NCBI GenBank assembly: GCA_017979445.1
Contig: CM030715.1
Coordinates: forward strand, 13,355,660 to 13,419,659
From: Akebia trifoliata
Taxonomy: Eukaryota; Streptophyta; Magnoliopsida; Ranunculales; Lardizabalaceae
Direction: 5' to 3'
DNA length: 64,000 nucleotides
The position numbers and the translations under genes are program-made. A model generated the notes under the pieces. The model was not told the origin of the DNA. It made no database searches and saw only the letters and a program-made list of their open reading frames with translations. Positions 11,611 through 23,794 of the stretch are shown one piece after another (the first letter of the stretch is position 1; every line of letters starts with the position of its first letter).

Positions 11611-11622
11611 TAGGGGAAATAA
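11611..11622 (+). promoter_or_regulatory. Polypurine tract of the chromovirus
   Basis: The purine-rich run 'aggggaaataa' lies immediately before the LTR start TGTAATATCCC at 11623 and 37 bp after the pol stop codon. This is the expected plus-strand primer site. Confidence 0.7.
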
Positions 11623-14600
11623 TGTAATATCCCGACTTTTTTATTCGTATTTCGAGGAAATAAATAATGGAATTTTGAGAAAATTCTGAAAGTAGGATTT
11701 AAGGTAAAACTTTAGGATTTTTTCTAGTCATTTCTAATGAAATATGACTTCACCATTGGATTCAAAATGGTTGAAAAATATACTTTAGCCTATAAGCACG
11801 CTCAAATACGAATTCGAACAGAAAAGTTGCAAAATCCTCAATTTTCAAGTCAAACTAGGTTAAAAAAATAAATTTTTACTATAACAAGAATTTTAAAATT
11901 TAATGGCACTATTGGATCTATAACAAAAAGTTATAAAAATGGAGTATTTACTCAGCATTTTGGAGCTCAGAAAGTCGAATTATCTTAAAAAATAGTAATA
12001 ACGTCAATTTTAAGGTCCCATCAGGGCAAAAAAGTGAATTTTTGTTAGAGATAGAATTTGTTGAATCTGACCACGCCATTAGATCCAAAATAAAAAATTA
12101 TAAAAAATAGAGTATTCACTCATCACTTTTAGAGTACAGACGATCGAATTATCGTCAAACGAAATAGCATGTAAAATATCGATTTCGTTCTACAGCTTAT
12201 ATAAAGATTTTTTAAAGGAAATTCACTATTCACTATTCACTATCTCCTTAACTGACCAAAAACCAGTAACCATAGTTGGGTTTTAAATGTTGGTTTTCAA
12301 CGACTTGCCGGCATCGATACGTCTCAAACAGGACGTTGTTGACATCTAACGAAGAATGGAAGAACGTCTATAACATTGAACTCAACAAACCCCAACCATT
12401 TTCTTCTATTTTTCTCTTCTCTATTTCACGTTTCATCGAAAAACAGTTGCAAACATAACAGGGGTTTCGACTCTTTGAGCGTAGATTTCATCTACTTCGA
12501 GCCCAAATCGTCCTTCGTCTCAGAAGGGAGAAATGACGACACCATCAAAATCTTCGAAACCACTAAACCCAATTAAAAAATCAGCCCCCTCAACGTCAGA
12601 TCCACCTTAATTTCCATGTTGATCACCTTGATTTCTATGCACCTTCTTGAATTATATCGCACAAAGATTGGTAGATAACTCTCAATTTTTATTAGTAATC
12701 ATAGATTTTAAAAATTGCATTTAGGAATTTTAACGAAAATTTGTAATGTGATTAAAAAGGTAGAATTCTCTTCGTTACTTCAGATTCACATCAAGATCTT
12801 CATGTTTGATAGATTTAATTGTGTTTTATAACAAATTATACGTGGGTAGGACATTTCACCGGGTTAGTTCTGCCAGTTGGGTCTTATCACTGCTCGGACC
12901 CCGTTTTGATCCTAGTTTTGTAATTTTTTAATTTAATTGATAAAAATGAATTTTAAAGTTTGAAAAATAATTTAATATTCAATGAACTTATATTGAGTTG
13001 ATGAATATCGAAAAATGAATGGTGTGTTTGAAAAAGTGAAAAATACAAAAATTTAAAAAAGGGAAAAAGGGAATGAAACAATAAAATATAAGAATCACAC
13101 CCAATGAGTGATGCATGCATTTTATATTGTAATGTTATGTGTGGGTTGATGAACGGATATCTAAGGTTAAATTACTTTTTGTAGTCATAAGGTGACGTGC
13201 ATATTTAATTACTTTCTATTAGCGTGAGGCACTGATTTATTTTTTTGTACTATTATTTATTTTAGGTCGATGGGCCACAATTGTATAGTAGAAAATTGGA
13301 TATTCATACTCAACTTTGTAATGTTAATTTCTTATTTGTTTTAAAATATATATATAGGTATATGTAATTATTTTGTGAACTATTCAAGAGCTTGTGAATA
13401 CTTGAAGGGATAATCTATCATATCATCCGGAGTGATATACTATCTTGGAATGTACGATAGGGATAACCAAGCTCATACGTGGTATAGGACGCGTATAAGA
13501 GTGAAATCACAACTGAAATCTGGGTTTATTCTTTTTTATCTTTACTAGTGAACTTGTAATGTAAAGGTGATCGTATACGAATGGGATTGAATTATTGTGA
13601 ATCACATGCACGCCTGATAGGCATAGACGAAGATGATTAGTCAGTGATTACTAACAATCTAGAGTAGTCGAACGTTCTGACATGTCGAAAAGACATCCAT
13701 TACTTACAGTCATGTCAAACAATCAGCCTGAGCCGGATAATTGGTCAACCAAGTGTGCTAAGTGCAATGACCAGCCATAAAATTAAGAACTAAAAGTCAG
13801 TAAAATAGTGTAACATCATGTCTCAACTGGGAGTGAAGTAGTCGTGAATCCCAACTTTCTAATTATACTACTCCACTATTGTTTATTATATATCTGTTTC
13901 TTTATTTTGAATTATAAAATGAAACACATGTTAAATGTTTCTATTTGGTCAATTAGATTTGTATAGAAAAGAAAATGTCATAGTGAATGCTACTGATTGA
14001 TGAAATATGAGTTTTAAAATGTTTAGTTGCTCATCCTTGACTATATGTACTAGTTAATTGTATTTTAATTTGTAAAACCTTACATGTATTGAAATAGTTC
14101 AGTATGCTTAGTTGTTTATGTTTATGAGAAATTATTAGTAGGAATTATTGGTGGACCTATTAGGTAATTATTGTTACTCATTTTTTCCTTCTTATTTTTT
14201 TTAGTTTTAGAGTCTGCGGTTGAAGAGGCGAGCATAGAACCAGCCAGTAGGGACCATCTAGTGAGTCATATAGACGACCAGAATTTGTTACCTGGTGAGT
14301 ACTAAGGCTATACTCCCTAGTGATGTCAGTTCGTCCAAGTAGTATTATGGATTTTGTATTGAGCGTTAGGACTTTTATTAGAGTGAAGAGTTTCAGTAAA
14401 ATCTTGTATATTGTTTATCCTTCCGCACTCTGATCTATCTTACGTGGCTAGATCTATATAGATTTCCGTTATTATTCTATTTTTGTATGTATATACAGGA
14501 TATTATATATATTTTTTATTAGGTGAAACAGGTTGAGTGCCTTGGAAAGCTAACATAAACAGAGGAAATCATGCCGAAATTTCGAGGTGCCACTTAGTGC

Positions 14601-14648
14601 CTCAAGATCTGACATGGGGCTTTGTGTTAGTGTTTTGGGATCTCCACA
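11623..14648 (+). mobile_element. 3' LTR of the Tekay-like chromovirus
   Basis: It starts TGTAATATCCCGAC after the polypurine tract and ends near 'gggatctccaca' at 14648, about 3.03 kb, the long LTR size seen in Del/Tekay elements. It is a diverged relative of the three minus-strand LTRs at 31138-47273: shared blocks include the start with 'attcgtat(t/c)tcgagg', 'taatggcac/attggatc', 'cgtacgataggg' with 'gtatagga', 'gataatcagtcagtgatcac'-like text near 13640, 'gccgaaatttcgaggtgc' near 14577 and 'gatctgacatgggg' near 14608. The start is firm; the end is set by homology with the other LTRs. Confidence 0.8.
12198..12205 (+). promoter_or_regulatory. TATA box of the Tekay-type LTR
   Basis: TATATAAA sits about 575 bp into the LTR. 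The equivalent place in the minus-strand relatives carries TATATAAATA (33713-33728 on the minus strand for the first LTR), which supports it as the LTR core promoter. Confidence 0.6.
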
Positions 14649-15356
14649 CTCACTCTCACTATTTACAAAAAATTAACAAGGAAATAAAACATATTCTAAA
14701 AATGAAAAAAAGACAGGATATCTAAGGCCCAAGTCATCCTTAAACAAGTCCCTTTGCATAATAGGCAAAGGTTCTATTTATAAAGGAAATTAGGATTTCT
14801 AAAAGGATTCTTTTCAAGACGTTGCCACGAGGTAATTGCTTCATGCATACGTAAATGATCAACATCATTTTAGGGCGACCCTCTTCACTTTTACTGTGCC
14901 ACAGTTGGGTTTGCCATGCCTTAGTTATGCTAGCTCATATGTGGCTGGGGCTTGTTTTAGGCGCTTCTATTGCTCTCTTATTTGTAAAACAAAGTCTTCC
15001 TAATGTGTTGGAGTCGATTTGGTTTTTCTGATCCTTGACTTACTCATTTGAATATGCACGTAATCAGTTTTTTGATAAATGCATAATTTCATGCAATTAT
15101 GTCTAATTAACATGATAGAACATGAAACGAGATATTATGAGGCATAACATGATTATTTGCTAATAATTGTAAAATAATAATTGGGAAAAATGCAGATAAA
15201 TTAGTGTTTTGAGATACTGATCTTGAACTGTTATCTGGTCCACATGAGCATTGAGTTTACCGAACAACTCATCCATCTGATTCAAGATCTCCCTTTGTCA
15301 GTTGAAAGAGACTCTATAATCTTTTCTATCTACTCCCCTTGTTGGTCTATTGCAAG
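14649..15356. other. Unassigned stretch, possibly interior of a Copia-like fragment
   Basis: No convincing gene. If the LTR at 15371-15735 is real, the part left of its PBS is the element's 5' internal region on the minus strand. Only short open frames with no recognisable gag motif are seen there. The stretch 14730-15010 has no visible repeat structure. Confidence 0.4.
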
Positions 15357-15368
15357 GGCTCTGATACC
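15357..15368 (-). promoter_or_regulatory. Initiator-Met tRNA primer-binding site (minus strand)
   Basis: 'ggctctgatacc' is the complement of GGTATCAGAGCC, the standard initiator-methionine PBS of plant LTR elements, just left of a reverse LTR-like sequence. Confidence 0.6.
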
Positions 15369-15370
15369 CA

Positions 15371-15735
15371 TTTGGTACAACCAAGCTATGGACTATATGA
15401 TTTACTTTTCCTATTGAGAATGTGATAGAAAAACAACAAGAGAAAAGGAAAACAAGTTAATTTTTTTACTTCAAGGGAACCACTACCTCCAACAACAACA
15501 CATAGGTGTTAGATAATAATCCAAAATAACTTTTCTATTCCACTCAAACACTTTAAATAGAGTTTTACATAACAAAAATTCCTCAACAGTAGAAATACTC
15601 ATAACAGACTACTAAATACTAGAAAGACTTCTAGGAACTACTTATAAGAGACTCAAAGACTAATTCAAATAAAATCTTATAGAATACACTCAATGAGTAA
15701 TTGAACTCACATTTTACTCCATCTAACTTGTTACA
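15371..15735 (-). mobile_element. Copia-like LTR fragment, minus strand
   Basis: Read on the minus strand from about 15735 ('tgtaacaagttagatgg') to 15371 ('ttgtaccaa'), this contains a TATTTAAAG promoter-like site near 15550 and a T-rich R/U5-like end ('ctcttgttgtttttctatcac') directly before the PBS. Size (about 365 bp) and layout fit a Ty1/Copia LTR. Boundaries are approximate, and no pol is present to confirm the superfamily. Confidence 0.5.
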
Positions 15736-17969
15736 CCTGCACGTGACAGATATCGACAATAGATTTTTCAAGCAAATAAATTTTTTTAAGAAAACATCCG
15801 GAAATTAGAATACGGAGTCTTTAATATTTATTGTCCTTATAAATAATTTTAATTAAAACAAATCCACTATCCGAAGGAAACCCGATTCTTAATTGCTCTC
15901 TAAGATGGCTGCCTAAAAGGGTAAACTCAAAACCGTCTAATTGATTACGGGTGACTTGGTACCCATTGGCAACCTTGAGTTTGACGACTTAAAACCTGCC
16001 TGAGTCGACTCAACTTGATTGGAGTTTGAGGTAACTCGGCTCTGAATTTCAATACAAAATATAAACAAAAAAAAAAAAAAAAAACAATCAATTATAGATT
16101 TTTCTTTTTCAAAAATTAGAATTTTAAGATGACTAATGAATGATTGAATCTAGTCAAGATTTTTTCAAAAGAGGGATTGATGTGTGTTTGAAATGTTGCG
16201 AGAGAGGAGAAGTATCTCTTCTTAGAAAGTGATGGAGGTTTGAGTTTCCCAATATATTTGCCCCCTCTGCAATGCTGCAATATTGCTAGGTATGTTGCCT
16301 GAAATAGCAACCAAGAGGAAGCATGATAAGATCCTGAGAGGAAAAGTTAGTAAAGGAAAAGGAGGGAAGAGAGGAAGAATGATACAAAAAAATAATAATA
16401 ATCAATTGGAAGTTATTCTCTATGAATAATCCAAATTCTTCCCATCCATACTTTGCAGTACTTTTTGTTCACAAAGAAATGTAATACTTTAGTTAATTAT
16501 ATATACAGGGTTCGTAGTCATCTGGACAATTAAACTGATCTTTAGTTCCGGGGATGACATGGGCATCCACTTCTGTGCTATAACACCTCCTGCAAATTGG
16601 TTTTTCAACCAATAATTTATAATTTTTAGATAAAAATTTGCTTATTTTATTTTATTTTATTTTAATTTTTGGATAAAAATTGTGGGAGGAAATTATAAAA
16701 GTTCTCCACCTCAGATTCCACATGTAAAGATACTGCCATTGCTGGCTGTGAAGACTGCAATCACCACGGCTCTTTGTTAATCATGTTCATCCTTTGATGA
16801 CTTATTACTTTTTGTAGTGTGAAATCATCTTCAAATCAAATTGAGTAGAATCGACTCGGCCGATGTATAACAGTGGATACATTCAGGTTTGGGTCCCCTA
16901 CATTAATGAGGGGTTCACATGCATGGCAAGCATAACATGAACACATAAAAGTGGCAACTACTTATTTCAATTTGAGGTGGAATTTAATGTGGCACGGGTG
17001 CTGCATGCACACCACTCCCTCTCTCTCCTTTCTACAACCTCATCATCTGTGCATTTACTACAAATTACCATTTTAGTTTTTATTTACTCCCTTGAGGCCT
17101 TGACCCTTGAAATGAATAAGGAAAATTACTAAATTAAAGATTTGTCTCATCTTTTATTAAACATGAGAGTTTGTCTACTGGCATAAACGTTTTCTAAAAT
17201 TGGAGGGGTATTATTGGAAAAAATGATAGAAGAGAAAAGACAATGGACCTGCTTGTTTGCTCCGCAAAATCCCCCATACTTAAAACTTTGTGTTTGTAGT
17301 GATTTACATTTACATATTTCATTAGTGTCTCACTACCAAGGTATTGAACCAAAACCACCTCCTATTGAGTAATACTTATAAAAGGATCAAGCTACAACAA
17401 CTCCAGTCATATTTGAAAATGCTTTCAGACTAAACCAAGCCAGTTCATATGACTGCTGCAACAATCCAATCGTACTTGCACGTTATACGCCATTCCATTA
17501 ATCTGAAACATTCAGGACTTGTGTGATGGGCCAACAAGGAGACCACTATGATCCCACAAGGAATAGAGGGAATTAAGCCTTCTCTACCACCTGACTACCA
17601 GCCTCTATGCTTCCCAGATACTTCACTGGAAGTTAGTTTACTTCTATACATTTATTCTTTAGATGTGTTTGAAAATAAAATTGAATGGAAATTATTGGAA
17701 AAAAGGGGGAGAAGAGGAAGAGTAATATATAAAGTTGATGGGTTTTATTGACAAGAGGATAAAAAAAGAAAGACAATAAAATTGAAGGGGGGAAATCTTG
17801 AAAATGAAGAAAATAAAAGACAATAAAATTAAAAATTATTCTTGAGATACGTATATAATTAATTTTGAATGCTGGATAAACACTAAATACTAGGAAGACT
17901 ACCCTACTATTTTATTATATGCTAACACTTTCCTAACTAACATAGTAAGATTTTAGGCCTTATTAAAGG
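15736..17969. other. Intergenic DNA, no gene recognised
   Basis: Contains a 19-base A run near 16065, (aat)n near 16390 and short unconnected open frames. No conserved motif, terminal repeat or splice-consistent coding series was found. It may be single-copy host DNA. Confidence 0.5.
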
Positions 17970-18235
17970 TCGCTTAGCTCAAATGGATTACCACATTAGC
18001 AATCCAACACCACAATCCTCTAGATTTCATGAAAAACTCAGATTAAAAAAAAAAAAAAAACAAATTCAAAGTAAAAATTTCTATTGGACTTGATCCAAGG
18101 TTTTGAAAATGAATGGGTACCAAACTTCCATGGAACTCCAAAATTTGAAATTAAAATTCTACATGAAAAACAATTTTTTCATTTTTTTTTTCCTAAAGTT
18201 CATAGAATTTTGTACTTACAAGACTATGGTCTAAG
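17970..18235. repeat. Diverged dispersed repeat, copy 1
   Basis: Shares, in order, 'ggattaccacattagcaatc', 'cacaa(t)cct...tagatttcatga', an A-rich tract, 'cttgatccaaggt...tgaaaatg(a/t)atgg', 'accaa', 'aaaattct/aaaattca' and 'aaagttcatagaattttgt' with copy 2 at 19110-19355. The left end ('cgcttagctcaaatgg') resembles a tRNA-type A box, so a SINE origin is possible, but no clear B box is seen. Confidence 0.65.
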
Positions 18236-18720
18236 ATGCCATAAGTTTGGCCCGAGGATCCTTAGTAAGGGTGAAATTCTTTACTAACTTAGTAAGGCTA
18301 ATCAGACATATTATATAGATAAGCATCTCTGACCTGTGTTTTTAGACCTGGACCAGACCGGCCGGTTAAACCAAGAACCCGCCACCTAAATGTTCTGCGT
18401 TGACATTTAATTAAAAGTTTGAACTTTTGATATTTTTAATTTACTCAAGTAAACAGATTGATCACACGCTCGACCTTTCTTGACCATCCAGTTGAGCTGG
18501 TAAACGGGTCAGTCACTTTACCGGTTCAATTGTCAATATGGGTTTAAAAGCAATTTTAAGGAGGGGTGGTTACCCAACAAGACTGTAAAATCAACCATAC
18601 TTTATTAATATATAAAATATTTTAGACTTAAAACCCTATGTATTTGTTGTTATCAAAAGAACATTAAATAGAGGAAAATTTTCTGAAAAGATGGAAAACA
18701 GTTATGAAATGAGGGCTGAT
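18236..18720. other. Intergenic DNA, no gene recognised
   Basis: Holds 'gaccggccggttaaacc' near 18356 and 'ttaccggttcaattg' near 18517, two degenerate accggtt-type motifs that may belong to one old element. Nothing else identifiable. Confidence 0.4.
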
Positions 18721-18925
18721 ATTATAATTAGAAAGTCTTCACGCGGTCAATATTCATCTGACATGGCACGGGCATGAACCCTAGATCTTTTTTTCTCGGG
18801 ATACACAACTGCACATCTTTTATGGGATGTCTAATTGTGTATCCTGAGGAAAAAGACCTATGGCTCCATGTCCGTGCCATGTCAGCCAAGTATTGATCAA
18901 ATGAAGACTTTCTAGTTAGAATATT
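18721..18925. mobile_element. Small foldback (MITE-like) element, about 205 bp
   Basis: The two halves are inverted copies. The left half reads 'attagaaagtcttca', then 'tgacatggcacgggcatg', then 'tttttctcgggatacacaact'. The right half gives the complements, 'tgtgtatcctgaggaaaaagacc', 'catgtccgtgccatgtca' and 'tgaagactttctagtt'. The centre is a second short inverted repeat around 'catcttttatgggatgt'. The whole can fold into one long hairpin. No transposase. The target duplication is ambiguous in AT-rich flanks. Confidence 0.75.
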
Positions 18926-19109
18926 ATTATTCTTATGAAATAGAGTGCTAAAAATATGACGTTATTTTTGGCACACACCTCCTAGCATGTTTGCTCACAG
19001 CCCAATAAATGTTTGACATGCGACGCGAATGAAATTAGCAATAGAGAGAGCTTTCCTCTTGCCCACTGCACACAGATTTATCATTTTAGATTTCAAATCT
19101 TAAATGGGC
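18926..19109. other. Intergenic DNA
   Basis: No recognised element between the foldback element and the second copy of the dispersed repeat. Confidence 0.4.
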
Positions 19110-19355
19110 CGTTGGGCCCACATTGATTATCACATTAACAATCAAACAACACAACCTTTGAGATTTCATGACAATATTCACATTCAAAAGAAAAAAAATA
19201 TTGTTTTTCGAGCTTGATCCAAGGTGCTGAAAATGTATGGCCACCAAGCACCCAAATTTAAAAATAAAATTCAACAGTGAAAAATATCTATTTTTTAATA
19301 TATATTTTTTTAAAGTTCATATAATTTTGTCTTCTACAACTCCATTGCATCGGAT
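19110..19355. repeat. Diverged dispersed repeat, copy 2
   Basis: Second copy of the sequence at 17970-18235, same orientation, about 1.13 kb away, with many substitutions and small indels. Confidence 0.65.
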
Positions 19356-19687
19356 CATGTTTTTGATTGTCACAAGGTGATTAGATCAGAAAGATTTTTT
19401 TTTTCACTATGGACAGGAGAGAGAGGGACATCAAGGGTGTGCGCCAAAAACCGTGTCATATTGTCAAAATTCTTATGGAATTTCCATTTAAGTACACTAT
19501 AAATTTAATTCTGAAAGTTGTAATGAGTCGTGTTGGAGTAACATTGAAATGTACATCGATTCTGACATTCTGATGTGGTGGTGGACACAAAATCATAGAT
19601 GCTCTTCACTGAATGTACAATCGATATACATTTTAATGTTATTGCAGTATTATCCAATTGTAATATATATATATATATATATATATA
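19356..19687. other. Intergenic DNA ending in a (TA)n tract
   Basis: No gene seen. The stretch ends in (TA)n at about 19662-19688, which abuts the first hairpin element. Confidence 0.5.
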
Positions 19688-19930
19688 TGGGTCCCGTTCA
19701 ACAACAAACATTTTGGCAAAACATTTTTCAAAACTTCTAGCCCTAGTTTACAAGTTGAAAAATTGTGGACCGTCCATTTTTTATGGGGTTAGAAGTTTTG
19801 GAATGGGCTGATTTTTGGTGATGATGATCTCCTCACCGTATCATCCTCACCAAAAATCAGCCCATTCCAAAACCTCTAACCCATGTTTTGCAAAATGTTT
19901 TGCTAAAATGTTTGTTGCTGAACATTTCCC
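19688..19930. mobile_element. Hairpin element 1 (arm type A), partial
   Basis: Bounded by (TA)n on both sides. Starts GGGTCCCGTTCAACAACAAAC and ends with the inverse of the type-A arm (TTGTTGCTGAACATTTCCC). It retains the GTGGACCGTCC spacer and one palindromic core (gttttggaatgggctgattt ... aaatcagcccattccaaaac) but has lost the other core hairpin, so it is about 240 bp against about 380 bp for full members. Confidence 0.8.
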
Positions 19931-19950
19931 TTTATATATATATATACATA

Positions 19951-20332
19951 TAGGGTAGCGTTCCTACGACCCTTATTGCAACTCACATTGCGACACAGTG
20001 TTTGTCTTATATGGGCAAAAGTATTTGGAATGGGCTGATTTTTTGTAAGGATGATCTCTGTGATGAGGAAATCATCCTTGCAAAAAATCATCCCATTCCA
20101 AAACTTTTAACCCCATCAAAATTGATTTACAAAAATTGGACGGTCTAAAATTTTTCAACTTGTAAACATGGGGCTAGAAGTTTCATAATGAGCTGATTTT
20201 TGGCAAGGATGATCTCCTCACCATAGAGATCATCCTCACAAAAAATTAGCTCATTCCAAACATTTTTGCCCATATAAGACAAAACACTGTGTTGCAATGT
20301 GAGTCGCAATAAGGGTCTACGAAACCCGACCC
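19951..20332. mobile_element. Hairpin element 2 (arm type B), full length
   Basis: 382 bp between (TA)n tracts. The arms (GGGTAGCGTTCCTACGAC..., with inverse ...GTAGAAACCCGACCC-like end) carry 'tcacattgcgacacagtg' and 'gtcttatatgggcaaaa'. Inside are two core hairpins separated by the 'gattta(c)aaaaattggacggtc' spacer. Confidence 0.85.
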
Positions 20333-20351
20333 ATATATATATATATATATA

Positions 20352-20714
20352 GGGTCCTGTTTGGCACCCTACACTTTAGCCTACGCTTTACCCTATGTGT
20401 TTTGTCCTACATGGGTTAGAAGTTTTGGAATAGGCTGATTTTTGGTGAGGAGATCATCCTCACCAAAAATCAGTCCATTCCAAAACTTCTAATACCATAA
20501 AAAATGATTTATAAAAAATGGACGGTCCACGATTTTTCAACTTGTAAACATGGGGCTAGATATTTCGGAATGGGTTGATTTTTGGTGAGGAGGATCTTCT
20601 AACCGTAGAGATCATACTCACCAAAAATCAGCCCATTCCAAAACTTCTAACCCATGTATGACGAAACACGTTGGGTAAAGTGTAGGGTAAAGCGTAGGGT
20701 GCCGAACATTTCCT
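20352..20714. mobile_element. Hairpin element 3 (arm type C), full length
   Basis: About 363 bp between TA tracts. The arms differ from all others: GGGTCCTGTTTGGCACCC with 'tttagcctacgctttacc' on the left and the inverse 'ggtaaagcgtagggtgcc' on the right. The two core hairpins and the 'ggacggtccacgatttttca' spacer match the other members. Confidence 0.85.
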
Positions 20715-20726
20715 CTATATATATAT

Positions 20727-21141
20727 GGGGGCGGTTCAAGGGCCATATGAGAAGACATATGAAAAAACTTTCATTTTTCAAAATAAGAGTTAGAGGTTTT
20801 GGATTGAGCTGATTTTTTGCAAGGATGGTTACTATGATGAAAAGATCATCCTCACAAAAAATCAGCTCAATCAGAAACTTCTAAATCCATCAAAAGTGAT
20901 TTACAAATTAGTGATAAAAATTGGTAAAAAATCGACGGTCCACATTCTAAATCACTTTTAATGGGGTTAGAAGTTTCAGAATGGACTGATTTTTTTTTTT
21001 TTTTTTGGATGATCTTCCCATCATAGAAATCATCCTCACAAAAAATCAGCTCAATCCAAAATTTCTAACCCATATTTTAAAATTTTATTAAAAATGAAAG
21101 TTTTTTCATATGTTTTCTCATATGGCCCTTGAACCTGACCC
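20727..21141. mobile_element. Hairpin element 4 (arm type D), full length
   Basis: About 415 bp. Arms GGGGGCGGTTCAAGGGCCAT with 'gagaagacatatgaaaaaac' on the left and their inverse on the right. Core hairpins are the 'ttttggattgagctgatttt' variant, with a T run interrupting the second hairpin near 20990. Same subtype as element 10 (24156-24554). Confidence 0.85.
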
Positions 21142-21159
21142 TATATATATATATATATA

Positions 21160-21665
<506 letters not shown>

Positions 21666-22041
21666 GGGAAATGTTCAGCAACAAACATTTTGACAAACAT
21701 TTTGGCAAAACATTTTTCAAAATATGGGTTGCAGGTTTTGGAATGGGCTGATTTTTGGTGAGGATGATCTCTACGGTGAGGAGATCATCATCACCAAAAA
21801 TCAGCCCATTCCAAAACTTCTAACCCATCAAAAATGGTTTACAAAAAATGGACGGTCCACGATTTTTCAACCTGTAAACATGGGGCTAGAAGTTTTGGAA
21901 TGGGCTGATTTTTGGTGAGGATGATCTCCTCACCGTAGAGATCATCCTCACCAAAAATCAGCTCATTCCAAAACCTCTAACCCATGTTTTGAAAAATGTT
22001 TTGCCAAAATGTTTGTCAAAATGTTTGTTGCTGAAAGGGAC

Positions 22042-22043
<2 letters not shown>
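21666..22043. mobile_element. Hairpin element 6 (arm type A), full length, inverted relative to element 5
   Basis: 378 bp, from GGGAAATGTTCAGCAACAAAC to TTGTTGCTGAAAGGGACCC. Spacer in the 'ggacggtccacgatttttca' orientation. Matches the reverse complement of element 5 along its whole length. Confidence 0.88.
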
Positions 22044-22083
<40 letters not shown>

Positions 22084-22085
<2 letters not shown>

Positions 22086-22387
22086 GAAATGTTCAGCACC
22101 AAACATTTTGGCAAAACATTTTTCAAAACATGGGTTAGAAGTTTTGGAATGGGCTAAGTTTTGGTGAGGATGATCTCTACGGTGAGGAGATCATCATCAC
22201 CAAAAATCGGCCCATTCCAAAACTTCTAACCCATCAAAAATGTTTTACAAAAAATGGACGGTCCACAATTTTTCAACTTGTAAACATGGGGCTATAAGTT
22301 TTGGAATGGGCGGAGTTTTGGTGAGGATGATCTCCTCACTGTAGAGATCATCCTCACAAAAAATCAGCCCATTCCAAAACTTCTAAC
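22084..22387. mobile_element. Hairpin element 7 (arm type A), right arm missing
   Basis: Begins GGGAAATGTTCAGCACCAAAC and contains both core hairpins, but stops at 'aaaacttctaacc' directly at the next (TA)n, so the right terminal arm is absent. Confidence 0.8.
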
Positions 22388-22402
22388 CATATATATATAT
22401 AT

Positions 22403-22782
22403 GAACAGCGTTTCTAAGACTCATATTGGGACTCACATTGCGACACACCGTTTTGTCTTATATGGGCAAAAATATTTGGAATGGGCTGATTTTTTGTGAG
22501 GATGATCTCTATGGTGAGGAGATCATCCTTGCCAAAAATCAGCTCATTATGAAACTTCTAGACCGTCCAATTTTTGTTGAAAATTATAGACCGTCCAATT
22601 TTTGTAAATCAATTTTGATGGGGTTAGAAGTTTTGGAATGTGATGATTTTTTGCCAGGATGATCCCCTCATCACAGAGATCATCCTCACAAAAAATCAGC
22701 TCATTCCAAACATTTTTGCCCATATAAGACAAAACGGTGTGTCGCAATGTGAGTCTCAATATGAGTCTTAGGAACGTGACCC
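22403..22782. mobile_element. Hairpin element 8 (arm type B)
   Basis: About 380 bp. The left arm has 'gcgtttctaagactcatatt' and 'cacattgcgacacaccg'; the right arm is its inverse ending 'ttaggaacgtgaccc'. Same subtype as element 2. Confidence 0.85.
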
Positions 22783-22799
22783 TATATATATATATATAT

Positions 22800-23179
22800 G
22801 GATCAGGTTCAAACGACAACCATTTCAACACACATATAGACAACGTGTTTTGTCTTATATGGGCAAAAATGTTTGGAATGGGCTGATTTTTTGTGAGGAT
22901 AATCTTTGTGGTGAGGAGATCATCCTTGTCAAAAATCAGCTCATTCCAAAACTTCTAGACCGTCCAATTTTTATTGAAAAATTATAGACCGTCCAATTTT
23001 TGTAAATCAATTTTGATGGGGTTACAAGTTTTGGAATGGGATGATTTTTTACCAGGATGATCCCCTCATCACAGAGATCATCCTCACAAAAAATCAGCTC
23101 ATTTCAAACATTTTTGCCCATATAAGACAAACACGTTGTCTATATGTGTGTCGCAATGTGTGTTGCAGGAACCCGACCC
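22800..23179. mobile_element. Hairpin element 9 (type B variant with mixed arms)
   Basis: 380 bp. Inner arm sequences ('atatagacaacgtgttttgtc' and inverse) and core are B-like, but the left tip (GGATCAGGTTCAAACGAC) and right tip (inverse GGGTCGGGTTCCTGCAAC) differ from each other, suggesting recombination of arms. Confidence 0.8.
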
Positions 23180-23794
23180 TATATATATATATATATATAT
23201 TTACTTCAAGCGGGGAAAAGCTTTCTTGATTGATAAAAATGTGAATATTTTCCTCACTTTATTTTAGTAAACAGTTAACAGAATTTCCACTTCATAAAAA
23301 AAAATTTATTTTTAAGAGAAATATTTTAATTTCAAGAATGATAATTTACCACTTTAACGAATAATGTGTTGAAATGGGGATTTCATTATTCAGTACAGGT
23401 TTTTGATAAATCAACCTTAAATATAAGGAAAAATTAATTAACATGGAGGGAGATCTTTCTAAATAATCCTTAACTTTTGGGTGGTGACTTGATAGTTCAT
23501 TTTGTAAATTTTTTATTTCTTAATAGTCCCTGGAGCTTCTCTCTCCTTATGATATATTTGAGTACCCAAACCACCATTTTATCATCTTCTTTACATACTT
23601 CAGTTATTCAACATTTTAATTGCAATCATTTCTGACGATTTTTTATCGTGAAAGACGAATGGAGAATGATATACTTTTAATTTTGAACATTAAATATATG
23701 TTTCAACTTATAATGCATTTTGGTTATTTTGATAAGATATATCCAATATCATAGTTGAAAAAAAATATTAGAAAAAATTTGGATCACATTTATA

